Source of the DNA: Streptomyces canus
Lineage (GTDB): Bacteria; Actinomycetota; Actinomycetes; Streptomycetales; Streptomycetaceae
Assembly: GCF_030816965.1 (NCBI RefSeq)
Contig: NZ_JAUSYQ010000002.1
Location: 5,801,501-5,865,500 of the forward strand
Reading direction: 5' to 3'
DNA length: 64,000 nucleotides
Part shown: positions 30,121 to 39,469 of the stretch, piece after piece
Numbering within the stretch: position 1 is the first letter of the stretch
Layout of the letters: each line of letters opens with the position of its first letter
The notes under the pieces: model-generated
The model's input: the letters and a program-made list of their open reading frames with translations, nothing else
Told to the model about the DNA's origin: nothing
The model's database searches: none
Position numbers and translations under genes: made by a program

Positions 30121-30145
30121 TCGATTGACGGCGGTCGTCAATCGA
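30121..30145. promoter_or_regulatory. Palindromic operator upstream of the ArsR-type gene
   Basis: A perfect 10-bp inverted repeat, TCGATTGACG-GCGGT-CGTCAATCGA, contains a TTGACG hexamer on both strands. It lies 38 bp before the ArsR-type start, fitting an operator that covers its own -35 region. Confidence 0.75.
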
Positions 30146-30248
30146 CGCGACGCGGCTGTCGTTTGCGGCGCAGCCTGGGGTCTCGGCAGCCCCGTCCCGC
30201 CGGCTCCCGGCACCCAGGGCGCGCGGGTCGCGCGCGAACGCCGACCCG

Positions 30249-31487
30249 CTAGCCGCTGACCTGCCCCAGCCGGGCGACGAAGTCCGCGGCCGCCGTCTTC
30301 ACGTCCGCCGCCGTCCACTCCAGGGCCGCACCACGGACGTTGACCTCGGTCATGGACAGGCCGGGGCCCTTCTCGTCCCAGGGATGGATGAACAGGGCCG
30401 TCCCCGTCTCCTCCGACTGCCGGATCGCCGCCTCGGAGAGCTCGTCGACGCCGTACGGCAGCCAGACCTGGAAATCGAAGGTGTGCGGCACCTCGGGGTG
30501 GACCCGCGCCCACGGCACCCCGGCCTCCGCGAACCCCTCGCGCAGCGCGGCGGCCACCACGCGCGCGTGGGTGACGTACTCGGGCAGCCCGGGCAGTTCC
30601 CGCTCCAGTCCGGCCAGGGCCGACAGGACGGTCGGGAACTGCTGGAAGACCGCGCCGCCGTACCGGTGCCGCCAGGTCTTCGCCTCGTCGATCAGGGTCT
30701 TCGGGCCGGCGAGTGCGGCCCCGCCGAAGGCCTGGAGGGACTTGTAGAACGACACGTACACGCTGTCCGCGAGATCCGCGATCTCAGCCAGGGGGCGGCC
30801 GAAGTGGACGGTGGTCTCCCACAGGCGCGCCCCGTCGAAGTGCACCACGGCGTCGCGCTCGCGAGCCGCCTCCACGACCTCGGTGAGCTCCTCCCAGGTG
30901 GGCAGCACGAAACCGGCGTCCCTGAGAGGCAGTTCCAGCATCAGCGCCCCGAAGGGCTCCTCGAAGCCGCGTATCTCGTCGGCCGTGGGCTGCCGCGGCT
31001 CGCTCGTCACATGGACCGGGCGCAGACCGGAGACCTCCCGGAAGGCATCGCGCTCGTACACCTCCGGATGGGCCAGGGCGTGCAGGGCGACGGTGGGATT
31101 GCCGGTGCGGCCCGCCCAGCAGCGCAGCGCCACCTGCTGGGCCATCGTGCCGGTCGGGAAGAAAGCGGCGGCCTCCTTGCCGAGGAGTCCTGCGACCTTC
31201 TCCTCCAGGGCCTCGACGATGCCGTTCCCGTAGAGGTCGGACGGCTCGTCCAGGTCGTAGAGCGTGTCCGCCCCGTCGAGCAGCGACAGGCGCTCGCGGA
31301 GGGGTGCGAGCAACCCCAGGCGTGCCAGCGTGCGCTTCGCGCTCCGGTACGCGCTGATGCGCCGTGCACGGCGGCGCAGAAGCCGTTCCGCCTCCGTGAG
31401 CTGCTCCGGTTGCACCCCGTCGGCGCCCTGCTCCGGTCGTGCCTCGTCCGCCGCCTGCCCCGCGCTCTGCTCCGCTGTGTCACTCAT
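30249..31487 (-). CDS. Threonine aldolase/beta-eliminating lyase family PLP enzyme
   Basis: This 412-residue fold-type I PLP enzyme of the PF01212 family cleaves beta-hydroxy amino acids such as threonine to glycine and an aldehyde. Visible are the N-terminal GNGIVEALEEKVAGLLGKEAAAFFPTG, the cofactor Asp in VVHFDGARLWE, and the Schiff-base Lys in YVSFYKSLQAFGG. It is longer than E. coli LtaE because of a 60-residue N-terminal extension. GGAG lies about 13 bp before the ATG. It is divergent from the cofactor operon. The precise substrate is not certain. Confidence 0.87.
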   Translation of the reverse strand: MSDTAEQSAGQAADEARPEQGADGVQPEQLTEAERLLRRRARRISAYRSAKRTLARLGLLAPLRERLSLLDGADTLYDLDEPSDLYGNGIVEALEEKVAGLLGKEAAAFFPTGTMAQQVALRCWAGRTGNPTVALHALAHPEVYERDAFREVSGLRPVHVTSEPRQPTADEIRGFEEPFGALMLELPLRDAGFVLPTWEELTEVVEAARERDAVVHFDGARLWETTVHFGRPLAEIADLADSVYVSFYKSLQAFGGAALAGPKTLIDEAKTWRHRYGGAVFQQFPTVLSALAGLERELPGLPEYVTHARVVAAALREGFAEAGVPWARVHPEVPHTFDFQVWLPYGVDELSEAAIRQSEETGTALFIHPWDEKGPGLSMTEVNVRGAALEWTAADVKTAAADFVARLGQVSG

Positions 31488-31660
31488 GCCCGGATCATCT
31501 CCTGCCCCCGGGCCGCGGGCCCACGGATTTCCGCGCTCCCCGGCGCACGCGAGAACCCACAGCCTGTGGACAACCGGACGCCCCTCGAACCGATCGCGTT
31601 AACATGACGAGAAATCGTCCGGTACCCAGATGCGGACTGGAACGGGAAGGCCGCCGTCGC

Positions 31661-32590
31661 GTGAGTACAGTCCAACAGCCAGACAACAAGGACCGCCCCG
31701 CGCGGCTCACCGTCGGCGTCGTCGGCGCCGGCCGGGTGGGACCGACGCTCGCCGCGTCCCTCCAACTCGCCGGGCACCGGCCGGTGGCCGTCTCCGGGGT
31801 CTCCGACGCCTCCAGGAGGCGGGCCGCGCTGATGCTCCCGGACGTGCCGGTCGTCACCCCCGAGGACGTCTTGCGGCGCGCCGACCTGGTGCTGCTGACC
31901 GTCCCCGACGACACGCTGCCCGGTCTCGTCGAGGGACTCGCCGAGACCGGTGCCGTGCGGCCGGGGCAGCTGCTCGTGCACACCTCCGGGCGGTACGGCG
32001 CGAAGGTCCTGGACCCCGCCCTGCGCGCGGGTGCGCTGCCACTGGCCCTGCACCCGGCGATGACCTTCACCGGCACCCCCGTGGACGTCCAGCGCCTGGC
32101 CGGCTGCTCCTTCGGCGTCACCGCCCCCGAGGAGCTGCGGCTGGCCGCGGAGGCCCTCGTCATCGAGATGGGCGGCGAGCCCGAGTGGATCGACGAGGAG
32201 AAGCGGCCGCTGTACCACGCGGCCCTCGCCCTCGGCGCCAACCACCTGGTCACGCTGGTCGCCCAAGCCATGGAGCTGCTGCGCTCGGCCGGTGTCGCGG
32301 CCCCCGACCGGATGCTCGGCCCGCTGCTCGGCGCCGCCCTCGACAACGCCCTGCGCTCCGGCGACGCGGCCCTCACCGGACCCGTCGCGCGCGGGGACGC
32401 CGGCACGGTCGCCGCGCACGTCACGGAGCTGCGCAGGCACGCCCCGCAGACCGTCGCGGGCTATCTCGCGATGGCCCGCGCGACCGCCGACCGGGCGCTC
32501 GCACACGGACTGCTGAAGCCGGAGCTCGCCGAGGACCTCCTCGGGGTACTCGCCACGGGTACCAACAGCGCCGAGGGAGACGCCCGATGA
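31661..32590 (+). CDS. Rossmann-like/DUF2520 dehydrogenase (candidate ketopantoate reductase)
   Basis: This 309-residue protein has an N-terminal NAD(P)-binding domain ([23 protein letters not shown]) and a helical DUF2520 domain from about residue 150 ([22 protein letters not shown]). The family is related to F420- and NADP-dependent oxidoreductases. The gene starts an operon and overlaps panC by four bases (ATGA), which suggests a step in pantothenate synthesis, namely reduction of ketopantoate to pantoate. That reaction is inferred from context. GGGAAGG precedes the GTG start. Confidence 0.85.
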   Translation: MSTVQQPDNKDRPARLTVGVVGAGRVGPTLAASLQLAGHRPVAVSGVSDASRRRAALMLPDVPVVTPEDVLRRADLVLLTVPDDTLPGLVEGLAETGAVRPGQLLVHTSGRYGAKVLDPALRAGALPLALHPAMTFTGTPVDVQRLAGCSFGVTAPEELRLAAEALVIEMGGEPEWIDEEKRPLYHAALALGANHLVTLVAQAMELLRSAGVAAPDRMLGPLLGAALDNALRSGDAALTGPVARGDAGTVAAHVTELRRHAPQTVAGYLAMARATADRALAHGLLKPELAEDLLGVLATGTNSAEGDAR

Positions 32591-33579
32591 CCACGACCCT
32601 GCTGCGCACCGCCGGTGAACTGCACGCACGCGCGCGCGTGGGCCGCCGCGCCGTCGTGATGACCATGGGCGCCCTGCACGAGGGGCACGCCACCCTCATC
32701 CGCACCGCGCGCGAGATCGCCGGACCCGACGGCGAGGTCGTCGTCACCGTTTTCGTGAACCCCCTCCAGTTCGGCGCGGGCGAGGACCTCGACCGCTACC
32801 CGCGCACCCTGGACGCCGACCTCAAGATCGCCGAGGATTCCGGCGCGGACGCCGTCTTCGCACCCTCCGTCGACGAGGTCTACCCCGGCGGCGAGCCCCA
32901 GGTGCGCATCAGCGCGGGCCCGATGGGAGAGCGCCTGGAGGGAGCCTCGCGTCCCGGCCACTTCGACGGCATGCTCACCGTCGTCGCCAAGCTGCTGCAC
33001 CTCACCCGCCCCGACATCGCCCTCTACGGCCAGAAGGACGCCCAGCAGCTCGCCCTGATCCGCCGGATGGTGCGCGACCTGAACTTCGGCGTCGAGATCG
33101 TCGCCGTGCCCACGGTGCGCGAGGACGACGGCCTGGCCCTGTCCAGCCGCAACCGCTACCTCAAGCCGCAGGAGCGGCGCACGGCGCTCGCCCTGTCCCG
33201 CGCGCTGTTCGCAGGCCGCGACCGGCACGCGGCACAGGAGGCGCTGCGCGCGCGGGCCCGCGAAGTGCCCGCCACGCACGCGCGTGCCGAGGCACTGAGC
33301 GCCCTCGGCGAGTCCCGCGCGGCCGCCGACGCGCACGCCGTCGCCAAAGCCCTTCCCGGTACGCCCTCGACCGTCCGCGCGGCGGCCCGCCTGATCCTGG
33401 ACGACGCCGCGCGCCAGGACCCGCCACTCGTCCTGGACTACCTCGCGCTCGTCGACCCGTCCGACTTCAGCGAGATCGAGGACGACTTCACCGGCGAGGC
33501 CATCCTCGCGGTCGCCGCCCGGGTGGGGACGACCCGGCTGATCGACAACATCCCCCTGACCTTCGGAGCCGCCTCGTGA
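32587..33579 (+). CDS. panC: Pantoate--beta-alanine ligase (pantothenate synthetase)
   Basis: This enzyme joins pantoate and beta-alanine with ATP to make pantothenate. The 330 residues show the nucleotidyltransferase marks [40 protein letters not shown] and the KMSKS-like [13 protein letters not shown] roughly 45-residue Ala/Arg-rich insertion between 215 and 260 makes it longer than the E. coli enzyme. It overlaps both neighbours by four bases, so translation is coupled through the operon. Confidence 0.97.
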   Translation: MTTTLLRTAGELHARARVGRRAVVMTMGALHEGHATLIRTAREIAGPDGEVVVTVFVNPLQFGAGEDLDRYPRTLDADLKIAEDSGADAVFAPSVDEVYPGGEPQVRISAGPMGERLEGASRPGHFDGMLTVVAKLLHLTRPDIALYGQKDAQQLALIRRMVRDLNFGVEIVAVPTVREDDGLALSSRNRYLKPQERRTALALSRALFAGRDRHAAQEALRARAREVPATHARAEALSALGESRAAADAHAVAKALPGTPSTVRAAARLILDDAARQDPPLVLDYLALVDPSDFSEIEDDFTGEAILAVAARVGTTRLIDNIPLTFGAAS

Positions 33580-35285
33580 CCAGCACAGGCATACGACTGC
33601 ACGCGCCCGCGCCCGGGTGGTCCATCGCCGCGGACGTCATAGTCGTCGGCTCCGGCGTCGCGGGCCTGACCGCGGCCCTGCGCTGCGAGGCCGAGGGCCT
33701 CAGGACCGTCGTCGTCACCAAGGCCCGCCTCGACGACGGCTCCACCCGCTGGGCGCAGGGCGGCATCGCCGCGGCCCTCGGCGAGGGCGACACCCCCGAA
33801 CAGCACCTGGACGACACGCTGGTGGCGGGCGCGGGCCTGTGCGACGAGGAGGCCGTACGGATCCTCGTCACCGAGGGACCCGACGCCGTACGCCGCCTGA
33901 TCGCGACCGGCGCGCACTTCGACGAGTCCGAGGCGGGCGACCTGGAGCTCACCCGCGAGGGCGGCCACCACCGGCGCCGGATCGCGCACGCGGGCGGCGA
34001 CGCGACCGGCGCGGAGATCTCCCGGGCGCTCGTGGAGGCCGTACGCGCGCGTGGCCTGCGCACGATCGAGAACGCGCTCGTGCTCGACCTGCTGACCGAC
34101 GCCGACGGCCGGACGGCGGGCGTCACCCTCCACGTCATGGGCGAGGGCCAGCACGACGGCGTGGGTGCCGTGCACGCCCCCGCGGTCGTCCTCGCGACCG
34201 GCGGCATGGGCCAGGTGTTCTCCGCGACCACCAATCCGTCCGTGTCCACGGGCGACGGCGTGGCGCTCGCCCTGCGCGCGGGCGCTGAGGTCAGCGACCT
34301 GGAATTCGTGCAGTTCCACCCCACCGTGCTCTTCCTCGGCCCGGACGCCGAGGGCCAGCAGCCGCTCGTCTCCGAGGCCGTGCGCGGCGAGGGCGCCCAC
34401 CTGGTCGACGCCGACGGCGTGCGCTTCATGGCCGGGCAGCACGAACTGGCCGAGCTGGCGCCCCGCGACATCGTCGCCAAGGCCATCACGCGCCGCATGC
34501 AGGAGCAGGACGCCGAGCACATGTTCCTCGACGCCCGGCACTTCGGCGCCGACATGTGGGAGCACCGCTTCCCGACGATCCTCGCCGCCTGCCGCGCCCA
34601 CGGCATCGACCCGGTCGCCGAGCCCATCCCGATCGCGCCGGCCGCCCACTACGCCTCCGGCGGCGTGCGCACCGACTCCCGTGGCCGTACGACCGTCCCG
34701 GGCCTGTACGCGTGCGGCGAGGTCGCCTGCACCGGGGTGCACGGCGCGAACCGGCTCGCCTCCAACTCCCTGTTGGAGGGACTGGTCTACGCCGAGCGCA
34801 TCGTGGCCGACATCGCGGCGAGCCGCGCCGGGCTCCACGCGCGCGTGCCCGCGCCCGTCGAGCGGCCCGAGAGGCCCGCGCATCCCCTGCTCGCCCCCGA
34901 GGCGCGGTTCGCGATCCAGCGGATCATGACGCAGGGCGCGGGAGTGCTGCGCTCGGGCGAGTCCCTGTCCAAGGCCGCCGGCCTCCTGCAGCAACTGCAT
35001 TCCGACGCCCGCGACGCCCTCGCCGAGAACGGCAAGACGGCCGAGCCCGGCGTCGACACCTGGGAGGCCACCAACCTCCTGTGCGTGGCCCGTGTCCTGG
35101 TCGCCGCCGCCCTGCAGCGCGAGGAGACGCGCGGCTGCCACTGGCGCGAGGACGAGCCCGACCGGGACGACACGGCATGGCGCCGCCACATCGTCGTACG
35201 GCTCAATCCCGACCGGACCCTCGCCGTGCACACCACCGATACCGCAGACTTCCCCCCGACCCGGCAGCCCCTTCAGGAGCAGTGA
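33576..35285 (+). CDS. nadB: L-aspartate oxidase
   Basis: This FAD enzyme oxidises L-aspartate to iminoaspartate for quinolinate synthesis. The 569-residue protein has the dinucleotide fold [16 protein letters not shown], the capping-domain residues EFVQFHPT, and the flavin segment [11 protein letters not shown] with [21 protein letters not shown]. Length fits the succinate dehydrogenase-like family. The partner NadA is not in this window. It is coupled to panC (GTGA overlap) and to nadC. Confidence 0.97.
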   Translation: MTSTGIRLHAPAPGWSIAADVIVVGSGVAGLTAALRCEAEGLRTVVVTKARLDDGSTRWAQGGIAAALGEGDTPEQHLDDTLVAGAGLCDEEAVRILVTEGPDAVRRLIATGAHFDESEAGDLELTREGGHHRRRIAHAGGDATGAEISRALVEAVRARGLRTIENALVLDLLTDADGRTAGVTLHVMGEGQHDGVGAVHAPAVVLATGGMGQVFSATTNPSVSTGDGVALALRAGAEVSDLEFVQFHPTVLFLGPDAEGQQPLVSEAVRGEGAHLVDADGVRFMAGQHELAELAPRDIVAKAITRRMQEQDAEHMFLDARHFGADMWEHRFPTILAACRAHGIDPVAEPIPIAPAAHYASGGVRTDSRGRTTVPGLYACGEVACTGVHGANRLASNSLLEGLVYAERIVADIAASRAGLHARVPAPVERPERPAHPLLAPEARFAIQRIMTQGAGVLRSGESLSKAAGLLQQLHSDARDALAENGKTAEPGVDTWEATNLLCVARVLVAAALQREETRGCHWREDEPDRDDTAWRRHIVVRLNPDRTLAVHTTDTADFPPTRQPLQEQ

Positions 35286-35290
35286 CAGCA

Positions 35291-36277
35291 GTGAGCACCG
35301 ACGACCTTCCCCTCGCCTCGTCCGGCGGCTGCGGCGACGGCTGCGCCTGTGGCGCCGCCTCCGACGGTCTCCACGAGGAATATCTGGAGTGCGGACTCGA
35401 CCCCGCGCTCGCGCAGCTCCTGGCCGACGCCGGTCTCGACCCCGTGGAGGTCGAGGACATCGCCAACGTCGCCATCCAGGAGGACCTCGACCACGGCGTG
35501 GACGTGACGACCGTCGCGACCATCCCCGAGGACGCGGTCGCCACCGCCGACTTCGTCGCGCGTGAGGCGGGCGTCGTGGCCGGCCTGCGGGTCGCCGAGG
35601 CGGTCGTCTCGGTGGTCTGCGAGGACGAGTTCGAGGTCGAGCGGCACGTGGAGGACGGTGACCGGGTGGAGGCCGGACAGAAGCTCCTGTCGGTCACCAC
35701 ACGCACGCGTGATCTCCTCACCGCCGAGCGCAGCGCACTCAACCTGCTGTGCCGGCTCTCGGGCATCGCGACCGCCACGCGCGCGTGGGCGGACGCACTG
35801 GAAGGCACCAAGGCACGCGTGCGTGACACCCGGAAGACGACTCCGGGGCTCAGGTCGCTGGAGAAGTTCGCCGTGCGGTGCGGCGGCGGGGTCAACCACC
35901 GGATGTCGCTGTCCGACGCGGCGCTGGTGAAGGACAACCACGTGGTCGCCGCCGGTGGCGTCGCGCCGGCCTTCAAGGCCGTACGGAAGGCTTTCCCGGA
36001 CGTGCCGATCGAGGTCGAGGTCGACACCCTGCACCAGCTGCGGGAGGTCGTGGACGCGGGCGCCGATCTGATCCTGCTGGACAACTTCACGCCCGGGGAG
36101 TGCGAGGAGGCGGTCGCGGTCGTGCACGGGCGGGCCGCGCTGGAGGCCTCCGGGCGGCTGACGCTGGACAACGCGCGCGCGTACGCCGACACCGGGGTCG
36201 ACTACCTCGCCGTCGGGGCGCTCACCCACTCCTCGCCGATCCTCGACATCGGCCTCGATCTGCGCGAGGCGGAGTAG
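35291..36277 (+). CDS. nadC: Nicotinate-nucleotide pyrophosphorylase (carboxylating)
   Basis: Quinolinate phosphoribosyltransferase makes nicotinate mononucleotide from quinolinate and PRPP. The catalytic core is typical: ERSALNLLCRLSGIAT, RVRDTRKTTPGLR, RCGGGVNHR and LLDNFTP. The 328-residue protein carries an extra N-terminus of about 35 residues with closely spaced cysteines (GGCGDGCACGAA). I chose the GTG at 35291 because AGGAG lies 11 bp upstream; the GTG at 35282, inside the nadB stop, is too close to it. coaX follows directly. Confidence 0.96.
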   Translation: MSTDDLPLASSGGCGDGCACGAASDGLHEEYLECGLDPALAQLLADAGLDPVEVEDIANVAIQEDLDHGVDVTTVATIPEDAVATADFVAREAGVVAGLRVAEAVVSVVCEDEFEVERHVEDGDRVEAGQKLLSVTTRTRDLLTAERSALNLLCRLSGIATATRAWADALEGTKARVRDTRKTTPGLRSLEKFAVRCGGGVNHRMSLSDAALVKDNHVVAAGGVAPAFKAVRKAFPDVPIEVEVDTLHQLREVVDAGADLILLDNFTPGECEEAVAVVHGRAALEASGRLTLDNARAYADTGVDYLAVGALTHSSPILDIGLDLREAE

Positions 36278-36282
36278 TCGCG

Positions 36283-37080
36283 ATGCTCCTCACGATCGAC
36301 GTAGGCAACACGCACACCGTCCTCGGACTGTTCGACGGCGAGGACATCGTCGAGCACTGGCGGATCTCCACGGACGCGCGCCGGACGGCGGACGAGCTGG
36401 CGGTACTGCTGCAGGGGCTGATGGGCATGCATCCGCTCCTCGGCGACGAACTGGGCGACGGGATCGACGGGATCGCGATCTGCGCGACCGTGCCGTCCGT
36501 GCTGCACGAGCTGCGTGAGGTGACGCGGCGGTACTACGGCGACGTGCCGGCCGTGCTGGTCGAGCCCGGGGTGAAGACGGGGGTGCCGATCCTCACCGAC
36601 AACCCCAAAGAGGTCGGGGCGGACCGGATCATCAACGCGGTGGCTGCCGTCGAGCTGTTCGGCGGACCGGCGATCGTCGTGGACTTCGGTACGGCGACGA
36701 CGTTCGACGCGGTGTCCGCGCGCGGGGAGTACGTCGGTGGGGTCATCGCACCCGGGATCGAGATCTCCGTGGAGGCGCTCGGCGTGAAGGGGGCGCAGCT
36801 GCGGAAGATCGAGGTGGCCCGGCCTCGGAGTGTGATCGGCAAGAACACGGTCGAGGCGATGCAGTCCGGGATCGTGTACGGCTTCGCCGGGCAGGTCGAC
36901 GGGGTCGTGAGCCGGATGGCCCGGGAGCTCGCGGACGATCCGGACGAGGTGACGGTGATCGCCACGGGTGGACTGGCGCCGATGGTGCTGGGGGAGTCGT
37001 CCGTGATCGACGAGCATGAGCCGTGGTTGACCTTGGTGGGGTTGCGGCTGGTGTACGAGCGGAACGTGTCGCGGATGTGA
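36283..37080 (+). CDS. coaX: Type III pantothenate kinase
   Basis: This enzyme phosphorylates pantothenate in the first step of CoA synthesis. The 265 residues have the ASKHA-fold marks DVGNTHTVLGLFD (phosphate 1), VGADRIINAVAA, DFGTATTFDAV (phosphate 2) and GGVIAPGIE. It follows nadC after 5 bp and closes the cofactor operon, so the operon produces pantothenate, starts CoA and feeds NAD synthesis. Confidence 0.97.
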   Translation: MLLTIDVGNTHTVLGLFDGEDIVEHWRISTDARRTADELAVLLQGLMGMHPLLGDELGDGIDGIAICATVPSVLHELREVTRRYYGDVPAVLVEPGVKTGVPILTDNPKEVGADRIINAVAAVELFGGPAIVVDFGTATTFDAVSARGEYVGGVIAPGIEISVEALGVKGAQLRKIEVARPRSVIGKNTVEAMQSGIVYGFAGQVDGVVSRMARELADDPDEVTVIATGGLAPMVLGESSVIDEHEPWLTLVGLRLVYERNVSRM

Positions 37081-37195
37081 CGTGCCGTCGGCCCGCCCCG
37101 CCCCGGTGTCCGGCCGCGCGTCCGGGTGGGTGGCCTGCTCACGCCACACCCGTCCCCTATGACGAATTTGTCTGATTAGCGCGTACTGTCGCCGC

Positions 37196-37906
37196 ATGCC
37201 CACGCCATACGGATCTCGCGGCGGCATGGCGTTCGGCGTGGAGGAGCTGCGTGTGCTCCGCCGCGCTCTCGCCCTCGCCCTTCACCCCGCCCCCGCCTCG
37301 GCCGAGGACATCAAGGACTGCCACCGCCTCGCCGAGTCCCTCGACGAGGCGGTGCGTGAAGGCGCCCGGCTGCGCGCTTTCCTGGTGGCCGACCTCGCCC
37401 GGTACCGCGCCGCGCTGCCCGGCACCGCCGCCGGTTACGTCACCCTGCTGGAGGAGGCGCTGGGTGCCGGGTACCGGCCGGAGCCCGACGATCTCGCCGC
37501 GCTGAGGGCGCTGCGCGGCAACCCCGTCGCGGCAGCGCTGCTGAGCCGCTGCCAGATGCTGGCCGAACGGGACGTACGGGCCCGTCTGGCGGGCTCCACG
37601 GCCACCCGGCGCGCCTGGGCCGCCCCAGCGGTCCCCGCCTCCCGTACCCGCCTCCTGGCGCTGCCCGGGGGTCTTTCCGGAGGTGTTTCCGGGGGACCTT
37701 CCGAGGCCGCCCGGGGCGGTCCCACGGACCAGAACGCCAAGGAGCCGGCGAAGCGTCCGCCCCAGCCGCCGGCGAAACCCGCGGAGAAACCCGCCCCCGC
37801 CCCCCAGCCCTCCCGGCGGCCCATCCCCACCCCGGGCGAGGTCTTCCCCCGCCGCAAACCGACCCCGCCCCCGGCGAACCCGCCACAGCACCTGGCCGCG
37901 GGCTGA
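37196..37906 (+). CDS. Conserved hypothetical protein with Pro-rich tail
   Basis: This 236-residue protein has a helical N-terminal domain (about 10-130, with AEDIKDCHRLAESLDEAVREG and a following Ala/Leu-rich helix set) and a C-terminal Pro/Lys-rich disordered tail of about 90 residues. It is seen widely in Streptomyces next to coaX as far as I recall, without known function. TACTGT ends 6 bp before the ATG and there is no Shine-Dalgarno, so a leaderless mRNA is likely. No signal peptide is evident. Confidence 0.78.
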   Translation: MPTPYGSRGGMAFGVEELRVLRRALALALHPAPASAEDIKDCHRLAESLDEAVREGARLRAFLVADLARYRAALPGTAAGYVTLLEEALGAGYRPEPDDLAALRALRGNPVAAALLSRCQMLAERDVRARLAGSTATRRAWAAPAVPASRTRLLALPGGLSGGVSGGPSEAARGGPTDQNAKEPAKRPPQPPAKPAEKPAPAPQPSRRPIPTPGEVFPRRKPTPPPANPPQHLAAG

Positions 37907-37962
37907 CGCGACAGACCGCACCCCACCCGAGTTGTCCCCGTGCGCCTGGCTACTCTGGACGC

Positions 37963-38145
37963 ATGGACTACGTCTCCGCGCTCCTACCCCCGGTCGTCAT
38001 GGCCGTGTTCTTCATCGGCCTGATCCGGGTGATCGTGAAGACCCAGGGCGGTGCCAACAAGGCCAAGGAGGACGCGGCCGTCGACGCGGCGCTCGCGCGC
38101 GCGAAGGGGGCCAAGCAGCCCTCCGGGTCCGCGGGCGACGCCTGA
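37963..38145 (+). CDS. Small single-span membrane protein
   Basis: This 60-residue protein has one membrane helix (about 5-27, SALLPPVVMAVFFIGLIRVIV) and a charged cytoplasmic tail with KAKEDAAVDAALARAKGAK. It is conserved in Streptomyces but unassigned. TACTCT ends 6 bp before the ATG, consistent with a leaderless transcript. A strong terminator follows, so it is a monocistronic unit. Confidence 0.8.
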   Translation: MDYVSALLPPVVMAVFFIGLIRVIVKTQGGANKAKEDAAVDAALARAKGAKQPSGSAGDA

Positions 38146-38166
38146 GCGATCCGCGGCGCCCTCGTC

Positions 38167-38216
38167 GGCGTACGACTCTCCGAGCCACCGTGCTTTCCGA
38201 GTCGTACGCCCTTTTT
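38167..38216 (+). terminator. Intrinsic terminator
   Basis: GGCGTACGACTC (38167-38178) pairs perfectly with GAGTCGTACGCC (38199-38210) across a 20-nt loop and is followed by CTTTTTG. It ends the small membrane-protein transcript and insulates the BlaI-like gene. Confidence 0.88.
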
Positions 38217-38266
38217 GTTGCTGTTTGGTGTTGAAAGGGCCGTTCGGCACGCCGATAGCCGGATCT

Positions 38267-38278
38267 CACACTATTGTG
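38267..38278. promoter_or_regulatory. Dyad and -10 of the BlaI-like gene
   Basis: CACA-CTAT-TGTG is a small dyad overlapping a -10-like TATTGT (38272-38277) that ends 8 bp before the GTG start. BlaI/MecI proteins bind similar short dyads, so autorepression is plausible. Confidence 0.5.
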
Positions 38279-38285
38279 CTGAGCT

Positions 38286-38690
38286 GTGCCTCGCCCATTG
38301 GGAGAACTCGAAGACGCGGTCATGACGCGGGTGTGGAAGTGGAACCGCCCGGTCACTGTTCGGGAAGTCCTGGAAGACCTTCGGCAGGAACGGTCCATCG
38401 CCTACACCACGGTGATGACCGTTTTGGACAATCTCCATCAGAAGGGCTGGGTGCGCCGTGAGGCGGAAGGCCGGGCCTATCGATATGAGGCGGTCTCCAC
38501 ACGGGCCGCCTACGCCGCCGCACTGATGAACGACGCCTGGTCCCAGAGTGACAACCCCGCCGCCGCTCTCGTCGCCTTCTTCGGCATGATGAGCGAGGAA
38601 CAGCGACTGGCACTCCAGGACGCCGTACGGATGGTCCAGGGGCCGACCGCGGAGAACCCCGACTCGGCATCGCGGGGCGGCGGGCGATAG
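38286..38690 (+). CDS. BlaI/MecI/CopY-family winged-helix regulator
   Basis: This 134-residue repressor has the family winged helix in residues 1-75 (LGELEDAVMTRVWKWNRPVTVREVLEDL, then TTVMTVLDNLHQKGWVRRE) and a dimerising helical C-terminus. BlaI partners are usually BlaR-type metallopeptidases, but none is adjacent, so its inducer is unknown. The GTG follows a -10 element with no ribosome site, indicating a leaderless mRNA. The acetyltransferase gene starts 9 bp after its stop, though with its own -10. Confidence 0.9.
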   Translation: MPRPLGELEDAVMTRVWKWNRPVTVREVLEDLRQERSIAYTTVMTVLDNLHQKGWVRREAEGRAYRYEAVSTRAAYAAALMNDAWSQSDNPAAALVAFFGMMSEEQRLALQDAVRMVQGPTAENPDSASRGGGR

Positions 38691-38699
38691 CGTCCGCTC

Positions 38700-39248
38700 A
38701 TGTCCGCGAAGAGTCCCTCCGCCGAGAACCCCGAAGTCACCGCAAAAGCCATCACCGTCCGGCGGGCCCGCACCAGCGATGTCGCCGGCATCCGTCGGCT
38801 CCTCGACTCCTACGTCCACGACCGCATCCTGCTCGACAAAGCGACCGTGACGCTTTACGAGGACATCCAGGAGTTCTGGGTCGCCGAGCGCGACGACAAC
38901 GCCGAGCTGGTCGGCTTCGGCGCCCTGCATGTGATGTGGGAAGACCTCGCGGAAGTGCGCACTCTCGCCGTGAAGCCCGGACTGAAGGGTGCCGGGGTCG
39001 GCCATCAGTTGCTGGAGAAGTTGTTGCAGACGGCCCGCTGGCTCGGTGTTCGTCGCGTTTTCTGCCTCACCTTCGAAGTGGACTTCTTCGGCAAGCACGG
39101 CTTCGTCGAGATCGGTGAGACGCCCGTTGACACCGATGTCTACGCGGAGCTACTGCGTTCCTATGACGAAGGCGTGGCGGAGTTCCTCGGTCTCGAACGA
39201 GTGAAACCGAACACCTTGGGCAACAGCCGGATGCTTCTGCATCTGTGA
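38700..39248 (+). CDS. Amino-acid N-acetyltransferase (short ArgA-type GNAT)
   Basis: This 182-residue GNAT resembles the compact actinobacterial N-acetylglutamate synthase, which starts arginine synthesis and lacks the kinase-like domain of E. coli ArgA. Features are VRRARTSDVAGIRRLLDSY, the acetyl-CoA loop LKGAGVGHQLLEKLL (Q/RxxGxG/A pattern) and FCLTFEVDFFGKHGF, which is typical of this class. TAGCGT ends 6 bp before the ATG. The last 20 residues vary. It stands outside the arg cluster. Confidence 0.88.
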   Translation: MSAKSPSAENPEVTAKAITVRRARTSDVAGIRRLLDSYVHDRILLDKATVTLYEDIQEFWVAERDDNAELVGFGALHVMWEDLAEVRTLAVKPGLKGAGVGHQLLEKLLQTARWLGVRRVFCLTFEVDFFGKHGFVEIGETPVDTDVYAELLRSYDEGVAEFLGLERVKPNTLGNSRMLLHL

Positions 39249-39381
39249 TCGCCAGGATTCTGGCGCTCGGCCCTGCCCAGGTTCCCTATGTCCGAAACGC
39301 GCATGTTTCCGGACGAGGAGAGCCCTGTCGGTCTCTCCCGGGGGTTTGTGTTTTCCCAGCAAAAGCGGTTTGCTTTCCGAC

Positions 39382-39403
39382 GTACTGCAGTACTGCATAT
39401 AAC
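39382..39403 (+). promoter_or_regulatory. lsr2 promoter region with 12-bp palindrome
   Basis: In the 221-bp gap before lsr2 a perfect palindrome GTACTGCAGTAC (39382-39393) is followed by a -10-like TATAAC (39398-39403). The stretch is more AT-rich than its surroundings, as expected for a promoter, and Lsr2 itself prefers AT-rich DNA. No good -35 element was found. Confidence 0.5.
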
Positions 39404-39469
39404 AGGGGACGGCGAAACGGCGGACGCCGCAGACCCCCGGCCCTCAAGTATTGGATGAAAGGAAATCCG

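Noticed and set aside
31661..37080. Biosynthetic gene cluster
   Set aside because: All members are primary cofactor enzymes, and no assembly-line or tailoring enzymes occur anywhere in the window.
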